Assembly: GCA_003260075.1 (NCBI GenBank)
Contig: QLIY01000193.1
Location: forward strand, 80,093-144,092
Source of the DNA: Phallusia mammillata
Lineage: Eukaryota; Chordata; Ascidiacea; Phlebobranchia; Ascidiidae
Length of the DNA stretch: 64,000 nucleotides
Reading direction: 5' to 3'
Below the pieces are notes generated by a model. The model was not told where the DNA came from. It saw only the letters and a program-made list of their open reading frames with translations, and did no database searches. This document shows, piece after piece, positions 48,601 through 64,000 of the stretch. Every line of letters begins with the position of its first letter. Within the stretch, counting starts at the first letter, position 1. Both the position numbers and the translations under genes were made by a program.

Positions 48601-51600
48601 GTTTCGTCGTACGCTGACTTGCGTAAGGAGTCACGCCTGGTGTCTGTCAACATAAGCGGTATACGTCCTTGTTATTACGCTTTCTTTCGTATCAGCGCAT
48701 GTCTTTTATCAGCTAAACATAATGAAATCAAAATTGTAAGTCAGTTCGGGCTTTTCGGATTTGATTCGGTCATGGTTTCACATTCTCCGCATTCGACTCT
48801 TACGCCGGTTTGATTCGGTATAACGCCTCGCTGTTGTAAGTCGGGTCGGGCAAAAGTTTTTAAAAAAACGGCCCGACTTTACACTTTGCGTCAGTGTTTT
48901 TTTAAAATATATTTAACTCGCTAAATAGCCAGTTGCTGGACCTGGCCTAATGTCAAACAGCCATATACGCCTTTGAGACAAATTGTCTATTGTGTTTGTT
49001 GTCTTGGTCTTTTCTGAAGTATAGGCCTGTCAATCAAACTTTCGGGCCTTACGGGCTTCTCAAAAACGATTAGAGTTCAGGCCGGGTTTCGGAATCCAAA
49101 TTCAGGCCCGTTTACAACTCTATAACGCCTTCAATAAGCCTGACGTACTATGATTCATATCTGGGTATATCATGGCTGATCCTAGTTATGAATGGCTGGT
49201 TAATTTAGCGGTTTTAAAAAAGAGGAAAAACAATTAGTTTTTTACAATTGGAATGCAATATTACAGGGAATGCCACAACTTGATGCAATCAGTGTACGCC
49301 GTATTTCAAGAAAACAAGATCATCGATTTTATCGGTCCTTTCGTGGTGCATGCTTCATCCAATCATCAGGAGGTTATACAAGATTTGCAAGATCCACAGG
49401 GTGAAAAATATGCGTAGTTTAGCCAAGTGTTGCAAGTCAGGTCGGGCTTTAGTTTGTTCAAAAAAAGGCTTAAATCGGGGCAGACTTTACACTATAAACC
49501 ATATTTGTGTCGCAATTTCGCTTGAGCAAATCATAACTTTCGGGCCCATTCCAACAAAATTGGGGGTTCAGGCTTTTACTCTTGGGTAGGCTACCTGCCC
49601 CAATTTCAAGTCACTTGCAACTGTTCTTTGATCAGAAAAATTCCCAATATTGTTGTACAAGTATTGTCGCAATAGTTTTTACAAAATCTTATTCAAACAT
49701 TACAAGCAAAGAAATGTTGTTCCAGCCGTGCTCATGTGCGCCTCCAGCGACGTGGTTCGTAGCCTAATGATCGCCGCTTATAAAGCAAAAGTAGCCACCA
49801 GGGGACGCAACGCATGGTACGTAGTTGATCTTCACAACGATTCACACTACGCCGATGGGGCCTGGAAACGAGGTAACCGCTTTACTGACCCGTGTATGAC
49901 GTAATAATGACATTGTGACGTAACTGCGCAGGAGATTACCTTGACAAAGTGGCGAAAGTTGCGTATCAGGCACTTGAAGTCTTCACGCTGAAAGTTTCCA
50001 ATTCGACAAAGTTCAGGAAATTCGCAAAGTACCTGGGAAGCGAGTACCGTGAAGGAGGTGTACCAGCCGAGGAAAGAAAGGTGAGAACAGTGGTTTGTTT
50101 GTTGTAGAGATGTAAATCGGGCCGGGTTGGGGCTTGGGTTTCTTCAAAAAAACGGGCTTGATTCGGGTCTGACTTTACACTCTGTGTCATTATATTTTTT
50201 GAACAAATTTAATTAGATGACCAATTGTCTATTGTGTTTGTTGTTTGGGTCTTTTCTAAAAGTTCAATGTATAGGCCTGTCGATCAAACTTTCGGGTCTA
50301 CGATAGGCTTCTTAAAAACAAATCGGGTTCGGGCGAGGTTCGGGCTCCAATTTCAGGCCCGTTTACAACTCTGGTATGTTGCCCGCTTCAAACAGTTAAG
50401 CCAACAAACAAGTATAGAATATAACTTAGGGCTCGGCAACCTACGACAAGGCAACGCACCCCACCTTAGAAAAAGTACCTACGTACAAAAAATCACTTTA
50501 AGGATGAATATCCGTGTTTAAGTGATCTATCAAAGGTTGCACAAATATTGCATTTGAATGAAGTTTGCAGGAGTTAAAGAATTCCAGAAAGTTTATAGGG
50601 ATGGACTAAGTTTTTTTCAGATTTTTTGCAATGCTGCCAAACAACGAAATAACTGCGCAAAATTCGAGAGATTTGACAGCATGGTAAACAATAAAGGGAA
50701 CGGAATTAGAAGCGAAAAATTAGTACAGGCCGCTGCAAATTGGCTGATATTAGTTTTGGCCTGCTGCATGAAAAAGGTTGCCGACTCCTGGTTTAGCTAA
50801 AACAAACCAGTGTATCTTAAGCTCTCTAACACAAATCGTAATGCCTTGGTAATGGTATTAAAGCAACAATACAAACCTTTATTCCGCGTTTGGAGTCTGT
50901 TTCAAATGTTTTGTAATTAGAATGTGGTCAAATTTAAAGCTCACTAGCCCCATCTACAGGTAAACGGATACGCTGAAAACTTCCACGATGCAGTGATGTT
51001 GTACGCACAAGCCATAAACCGCACACTGGCTAAAGGAAAATCAATCTTCGATAGCAAAGATATTACAAACAACATGAAAGATGTCACTATCCAAGGTACC
51101 TGAAATCAACGAAAACAATTTCTCCTCAAGCGTACTTTACGTAACAATGACTCTTATGACGTAGGAATAGCAGGAGAAGTAAGTCTTGATAAATATGGAT
51201 TTCGCCACGGGGACTACAGCCTTCTCTACATTGCGAACACCAAAACCGGAAAATTTCAGGTAAGCATGACGTCATTGTTTAATTACGTAATCGTGTGACG
51301 TTCGTTTATTGCATCACAGAGGACTGTGGATTTGTTCGGGAAGCCGGTTAGCCCTACTGTGGACCCTATAAACTTTAGAAACAGTTTTTATCGCCTTTTA
51401 AGGGAACACGGCAATTTCACAGACGAAGAGCTGATGCATATTGGACTACTAGGCAAGTCATGGTTTGTTTAAGCTCTATAGACATCTTGTACTAATGGTG
51501 ACAATAGCCATTGATGAAACGCCAGCACTACCATGTATTCTATATACACAAGCTCTCTGGCAATTTTTGTCTTGTTTTCCCGTTGGCCAACTTAACCAAC

Positions 51601-54600
51601 AAGTGACTGGTTACCGGCATGTTGCTGATGAGTGACATGAAGTGAAAACTAGAGATGGACCGAATCGGCTAAATTTCGGTTCGACCGAAACCGAATATTC
51701 GGCAGTTTTGTAGAATAAATTTGACCGAATCGACCGAATCATTTATGCCGTCATGCGAAGTCGTACGCTACGCGTTTGCCATGTAACCATAAGTTTTTTC
51801 TACCAGGCAAACAGTGCAGATTAGTTGTGTTTGGTCATAATGTTAGTTCTGTTATAGGTTTAACATTCCCTTAGGCATGGTGCCCGCGAAAACCATAATG
51901 CATTAAAAATTATAATAGTTGGCGCGATTTTATGCTCATGGCGGAGTTTGAAAGATTATGTGTGGTACTTATTAAGCTGAAACACTTTAAATTTGTGTTC
52001 ATAAATGATTCGGTTTGCCGAATTTATTCGGCAGAATGTGCCTATTTTAAAAAGATTCGGTTTCGGCCGAATAAATTCGGCAAACCGAATATTCGGTACA
52101 TCTCTAGTGAAAACAGAATACACAAATCTTGTGAACCGTTTATACATCTTTTATTTAACATCAAAATTGATAAGAATGTTTGTCCCGTTTTTTTTTGAAA
52201 ACTTCTGGTGTAAATAAATACTTTGTTGTACACTTTTTGGGTCAGTTTTTTCCCTAGGCTATATCACTTACCTAATTTGGTGTTTCCAAGTAGATCCAAA
52301 AATCATTTTTTTTAGATTTGGACAACAATTTTTTGGTGAAGAAATCAAACAAAGGCAAAGGTGATCCCAGATAATATGTTTGCAAATAGTTTTCCTGTCT
52401 TAAAATTCCTTGTTTTGTTGGTTTCAGTGCGTGAAGATGGAATGTACAAGGTGATTACAGCGGCTCTTGGAACCCTGGCAGGAATTGTAATGTGTTGTAT
52501 TCTCATTGTGGCTCCCATTTGTTACAGGTTGGCTCAATTTTGTTGTTGTTAAAATCCATTGATGCTTCCATGTGAACAGATTAGTGCACTGAAAGCAAAA
52601 ACACAATCAAACCTTAACCTTTTGAGGCCAAAGATATTTCTAAATGTATTTTTGTAAAATTAATCCAAATAGTTACATGCAAAATGTATGTGTAGCAAAC
52701 TTTTGATAGATTTGTTATGAAGAAAAAAATAGTTTGTAATAAAACGGCATGCTAAGCATTCACAAATCCGGTAAGATGTTAAAGTCGTTTGAACTTACAA
52801 GCTTATGTGATATAAGTTATGTCAGAAGGCGCACACTTTGACCAGTTTTCTGGAACAGTTAATTGTTTCTTCCTGCACAAAACACGCAAAGTTTACAAAA
52901 AGCTTTATGCAATGGTTTCCTCAAAAAGACCGATTGTTCTACACCAGAAAACTGAAGACCCCCCCCCCTCCTGCACAAAACACGCAAAGTTTACAAAAAG
53001 CTTTATGCAATGGTTTTCTCAAAAAGACCGATTGTTCTACACCAGAAAACTGAAGGCCGGGCCAACATATGCACAGAAAATCTACGCACAAAACGTAACA
53101 ATACTGATTGTTAAGTCATGAACGGTTCAGAACGATTCGGCAAATTGACATGTATAAACAACAATAACACAAAATATCAGATAAAACTAACAGGACATCA
53201 GTGGAGATATAACGCAGTCTGGCATGTAACTTATCATAAATGGTTACTGTTAAACATAAAAATACATACCTATTTACATTTTATTGTCATGCTTTTTCCA
53301 CAACTATTATTTGATATAATCTTCTTAATCCAACGTTGTTCCTCAGCAACATCTACCAGCAGCTTGGTCCAATTTAATTCCTGCGTTTGCAGTGTTAGTG
53401 CAGTGCAGGCGTCTCCAACTTTAAACCCCCCCCCCTGGTCCAATTTAATTCCTGCGTTTGCAGTGTTAGTGCAGTGCAGGCGTATCTAGGTTTGCCGCAG
53501 GATGCAACTTTAAGAATGGTGCATTCCAGGAGTAATTAGGCCGTGGTAGCGACGCTCTGTACTTTTTTGACAGTGCTTTCATTTTTTTTAGTTAAAAAAT
53601 AGGCAAAAAATGTGTGCAGCCTTTAATAACTGCGTTTAAGATACAAAACTGTGATACTTACTGTTGCACAGGCCATTATTACAGATTGTCATAGAACACA
53701 GGCAATTTAACAGAAAAAAATGCATATTTGTTCTATTGTTTGACACTGAAAACATTGACCCCCCCCCCAATTAGGCCGTGGTAGCGACGCTCTGTACTTT
53801 TTTGACAGTGCTTTCAATTTTTTTTAGTTAAAAATAGGCAAAAAATGTGTGCAGCCTTCAATAACTGCTTTTAAGATACAAAACTGTGATACTTACTGTT
53901 GCACAGGCCATTATCACAGATTGTCATAGAACACAGGCAATTTAACAGAAAAAATGCATATTTGTGCTATTGTTTAACACTGAAAACATTGGTAAATTTT
54001 GCACCAAAAACGGATATTACTAGACCAAGTTACGCAGTTTTCGCTCTCCGTATATTCACAGCAAACTGCAGGTTACCTAAAACTAACTCAACTCATTTGG
54101 AGACCAAAAACTCGCACTTCTTTTTTGCATGACGTCATCAGAAGGTATGATGACGTCATGTATAAAGTTTGGGCTCGCTACGATGAATATTTCACAAAAT
54201 GGCGTTTTTTGAAGGCCTGTAAAATTCTATGATGACGTCATAGTGACGTCATTATGTGTGTGACGTATCCGGGTTATGACGTAGTTCAATATATCTGAAT
54301 ATTGTTAGGTTACGTCATAAGGTTCGGAAGTTATTGCGTTTGGTCAAGAAAGTACACCAGACCCCATGCCTCAAGCATTGGCTTCCGCAGTCAAATAACG
54401 AAGTCACCTTAAAATTTTATACACGCTTGACCAACCTTATATATTTCACGTGTTTCACGCACTTGTGATTTTGGCGGAAAAGGATACATTTTGAAAAGAT
54501 TAGCTGCAATTAAAGTTTTATTCGAACTGACCTTTTTAATAGGGTAGTTTCTGTTACATTTGTATTCCACTCACTTTTTCATTTATTATTCAGTGCTTAC

Positions 54601-55148
54601 TAGGTTTTGTAAAGTGAAATTGTACTGCTTAAAAAGGATCTTCAATGTATTCTAACCAGTGGTGGGATTCAATTTTTTTTATCAGCCGGTTCTATCACAA
54701 AAGTCATATTTTTCAGCCGGTTCTCTTACAAAAAGTGATATTTCCATTGACAGTAACCAGTAATGCTAACTGGTTCGCTGATCTCATAACATTTTATGAG
54801 ACGGTTCTACAGAACCGGTGCGAACCGGCTGAATCCCACCACTGATTATACTACTTACTAAAGTTGATTACATATCCAAAAAACTACTACTTACTAAAGT
54901 TGATTAAATGTCAAAAATACTCTCTTTGATTGACTGATAGATGAATCTAACATTGCCATCTTGGATACAGTTCGCTTGATACAAACTTAGTTATGTTTTT
55001 CAGGCAAAAATGCAGCAGGTCCAGAAACGGTAGCGTCCCTTATATGAGCAACAACAACAACCAACATGAAGCCGTCCATCTTCCCCTTAGGGAGGAGGGT
55101 TCAGTGGCAACATGTATGACTGCACTCGATGAGGAAATGAGATGTTAA
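45615..55148 (+). CDS. Natriuretic-peptide-receptor-C-like single-pass receptor, no cyclase domain
   Basis: Extracellular ligand-binding (ANF_receptor fold) protein. In vertebrates NPR-C binds and clears natriuretic peptides (family knowledge). Eleven exons: 45615-45844, 47465-47824, 49267-49400, 49726-49872, 49932-50080, 50960-51095, 51165-51259, 51320-51452, 52316-52360, 52428-52527 and 55004-55148. Phases close to 557 residues; human NPR3 is about 541. The ATG at 45615 opens a signal peptide (MKLMVINLILSFYV). The ectodomain has SSCDYTAGVQAVEFY, then FLGPVCNIPTAVVSTFATAW with NVPVISPGS, then VNGYAENFHDAVMLYAQA, all typical of the natriuretic-receptor fold. One transmembrane helix spans about 485-509 (VITAALGTLAGIVMCC...). 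The 48-residue cytoplasmic tail (RQKCSRSRNGS to EEMRC-stop) has no kinase-homology or cyclase domain. Intron 8 uses a GC donor (ctag|gcaagt). Ligand identity is not inferable. Confidence 0.88.
45870..46084. mobile_element. hAT-type MITE, 215 bp, in receptor intron 1
   Basis: Ends CAGTAGTTCTCAAAC and GTTTGAGAACCACTG. A perfect duplication GTTTAGGT flanks it (45862-45869 and 46085-46092). Subterminal tgcgtcgcgacg and gcgtcgca motifs are present. Confidence 0.92.
46284..46398. mobile_element. MITE, CAGTGGTGGGATTCA family, short copy
   Basis: Contains ctatagaaccatctcacga and gttagcattactagttactg, and ends CTGAATCCTACCACTG. About 115 bp, internally deleted. Confidence 0.7.
46459..46705. repeat. 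Poly-C junction in receptor intron 1
   Basis: Arms 46459-46575 and 46586-46705 flank ten C. A 6-bp aggcta insertion lies in the right arm. Confidence 0.8.
47958..48245. mobile_element. CAGAGTTG-family MITE, left end eroded
   Basis: Retains acgggcttgactttagactc, caaacacctctaaaacgcc and the right end GGCCCGTTTACAACTCTG. Confidence 0.7.
48829..49122. mobile_element. CAGAGTTG-family MITE, 294 bp
   Basis: Starts CGCTGTTGTAAGTCGGG and ends CCGTTTACAACTCTA. A perfect duplication TAACGCCT flanks it (48821-48828 and 49123-49130). Confidence 0.88.
50105..50373. mobile_element. CAGAGTTG-family MITE, 269 bp
   Basis: Starts TAGAGATGTAAATCGGGCC and ends GGCCCGTTTACAACTCTG. Flanks GTTTGTTG (50097-50104) and GTATGTTG (50374-50381) match at 7/8. 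Confidence 0.82.
51650..52106. mobile_element. hAT-type MITE, TAGAGATG...CATCTCTA family
   Basis: 457 bp with ends TAGAGATGGACCGAATCGG and ATTCGGTACATCTCTA. A perfect duplication GTGAAAAC flanks it (51642-51649 and 52107-52114). The interior is rich in ATTCGGT/ACCGAAT. It lies in receptor intron 8. Confidence 0.9.
52870..53055. repeat. Poly-C junction in receptor intron 10
   Basis: Arms 52870-52958 and 52969-53055 flank ten C, nearly identical (ggtttcc versus ggttttc). Confidence 0.8.
53364..53500. repeat. Poly-C junction, short arms
   Basis: Arms 53364-53425 and 53436-53500 flank ten C. They diverge after gcaggcgt. Confidence 0.75.
53535..53990. repeat. Poly-C junction, 224-bp arms
   Basis: Arms 53535-53758 and 53769-53990 flank ten C, with scattered substitutions and homopolymer differences. 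Confidence 0.8.
54657..54844. mobile_element. MITE, CAGTGGTGGGATTCA family
   Basis: 188 bp, both ends intact (CAGTGGTGGGATTCA and TGAATCCCACCACTG). Flanking octamers attctaac and attatact match weakly. Confidence 0.85.
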
Positions 55149-57037
55149 TACTTCAAACTTTGTAAAAAAATAATGTTGTGTTTTTATCGCAAATTTTGCT
55201 TGGAAGCTTGGTAGCCTATTTTTCATTGTGCGAAAACATGAAGTCTAGAAATATTTGTGGACAAATGCTGAGACTGCTAATTTTGAAGTTTGTTTAACCC
55301 AGTGATTCCCAACCGGAAAGAAATTTTAAAACTTAAGGGGGGGAATTTGATTTAATTTTGAAATGTGGTTTGTAAATAGACAGTTAGACCCTGTAAATGT
55401 GACCTGTAAAGTTGATAAAAGGCCAAATTTAAATTAATCTTTGTATGGTTTAGCATCTGCTATGTAGCATATCAGGAAGGTATGAAAATGCTTTAAATTG
55501 TTAAGGACGGAATTTGTCGAAAAAGCCCCCCCCCCTGTAAAGTTGATAAAAGGCCAAATTTAAATTAATCTTTGTATGGTTTAACATCTGCTATGTAGCA
55601 TATCGGGAAGGTATGAAAATGTTTTAAATTGTTAAGGAAGGAATTTGTCGAAAAAGGTTGGAAGCAACTGGTTTAACCAAAGCAGACAGAACTTGTAGAA
55701 CAGCCAGAGATCTCGGGTTGCCTTCTATCGTGGGTTTGACCAGAGTTGTTTTCGAACTAATTTTAGACGAAATGATAAGAAACTAGTCAATGTTTCTTTC
55801 TATCAAACCACCCACTATAAGAAAACTAGTATCATCAATTTCTCTTGCTCATGCCTTGACGCACTAAGATGCTTGAAAGATTGACTTGATTCGAAATAGC
55901 GCCATTTGTAAGCCTGATGTACGGAAACGCATAAGAGCCAGGTTAAGAGGTAGGCTACTCGTCTAAGACAGATATACAAAAAGTCGAGCAAATAACTAAA
56001 ATGGTCCCCCCCCCCAAGATGCTTGAAAGATTGACTTGATTCGAAATAGCGCCATTTGTAAGCATGATGTACTGAAACGCATAAGAGCCAGGTTAAGAGG
56101 TACTCATCTAAGACAGATATACAAAAAGTCGAGCAAATAACTAAAATGGCGGACGTCCTTCATTTATTACAACATTTTGCGCAAACAAATATCACTGTGA
56201 CGTAATCATCATGATTGACAGAGCGTGACAACGATAGGGGGCGCTATTTACACCACTGTACACACACAAAAAAATACACAACCAGAATAATGTGACAACA
56301 CAACAACATGCACGATATTTTCACTGATAATTCATTGCCGATTGTGACGTAACAGAAAGACGGTGTGACAACATAAAAGCGGTTACGTAACAAAGCAGCG
56401 TTGACGAAATAAATAAAAGTTAGTGACGAAACAGTGAAATAAAAAAAAAGGAATATTTTGATGCGAGTTTCATAAAAAGTAAAGCGCTTAGTCTTGATTC
56501 TGGTTTTAAGATTATAAAATCACAATAAATAATAATTGTTACTTTTTACACACTAAGGATGTTAATGGATTCGATTAGAACACTTTAGAATTTTGCAATA
56601 AATATTTCAATCGAATCCTCGAATATCATTTCGAATCTTATTAGGTTAAACCGAATCCCGAAAGTTTTAGATTGTTAGAATGTCAAAAATGATACTTTAA
56701 TTTAAAAAATGGACAAAAACGATAAGAGAATATATGTCCTTTTTAGGAAATAAGACTCATAATTAATACATATTTAGGTGGAAACTTACAGACATAACGG
56801 GACAATATAAAAATAAAAACTCAATGGTAAAATGGACAAATAATAATAAAAAAACGCAAATTCTGTGACCACGGCGCAAAACAAAAGCTTCATTGCAAAC
56901 CATTTCCACATAACATTGATTCATACTTCCTTTAAACAGAAGAAAAACGCCAAAAAATTCACAGTTGGGATCTGAAATAAAACATCAAGGAAAAAGCGCC
57001 CAAAATCTGGGACCAAAGTTTAAATGTCATTTGAAGG
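55149..57037. other. Convergent intergenic region
   Basis: Lies between the receptor stop (+) and the Scm stop (-). It holds the MITE at 55300 and a poly-C pair (55866-56005 and 56016-56150). No gene is seen. Confidence 0.5.
55300..55670. mobile_element. hAT-type MITE split by a poly-C join
   Basis: Ends CAGTGATTCCCAACC and GGTTGGAAGCAACTG. A perfect duplication GTTTAACC flanks it (55292-55299 and 55671-55678). Its interior is duplicated around ten C (arms 55405-55525 and 55536-55657). Confidence 0.85.
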
Positions 57038-63840
<6,803 letters not shown>

Positions 63841-64000
63841 TTACACTTTCTGTAAATATTTTTACAAATTTTCTTATAAACTAATCATAAAGCCAACTAG
63901 AAGGGTGGCTTAGCACATATTGCCCTTGCATATACACTATAACCTATTTTAAAACATAAATATATTTCCTATGCTTATTTTGTATTGGGTCCCATATTAG

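Overview
The window is animal nuclear DNA: AT-rich, with short spliced introns (GT-AG, two GC-AG) and dense small transposons. The gene families (R-Smad, GABP-beta, SMYD, RGK GTPase, natriuretic-peptide-receptor-like, Scm), the compact spacing and the high allelic divergence fit an ascidian tunicate, most likely Ciona or a close relative. That identification is inference from content; no search was run.

Layout. 437-4921 (-): N-terminal two thirds of a Smad2/3-like transducer, with MH2 beyond the left edge. 5003-13600: gene-poor, with a foldback element and hAT-type MITEs. 13666-14703 (+): a four-exon gene for a 94-residue secreted cysteine-rich peptide. 15.2-18.3 kb: MITEs and anonymous sequence. 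18349-22978 (+): GABP-beta (ankyrin repeats plus C-terminal coiled coil). 24955-30726 (+): SMYD1-like MYND/SET methyltransferase with a TATA promoter. 30.9-33.1 kb: a 2.2 kb pyrimidine-rich tract. 37745-42354 (+): a complete eight-exon RGK GTPase. 45615-55148 (+): a complete eleven-exon natriuretic-peptide-receptor-C-like protein. 57038 to beyond 63831 (-): the 3' part of a Scm (SCMH1/SCML2) Polycomb gene ending in a SAM domain, convergent with the receptor gene. Exon phases were checked by hand and close without a frameshift in every gene.

The genes are unrelated neighbours (TGF-beta signalling, transcription, chromatin, GTPase, peptide reception); I see no operon.

The dominant non-genic signal is about 40 runs of nine or more C, always C on the + strand. 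Most are flanked by a directly repeated 60-400 bp segment with allele-like differences, and three single-n positions behave the same way. I read these as assembly joins between overlapping or allelic contigs. They create false exon copies in the Smad, GABP-beta, SMYD and Scm genes. The second signal is a large set of hAT-type MITEs with recognisable 8-bp target duplications, some nested and some present in only one arm of a duplicated pair.
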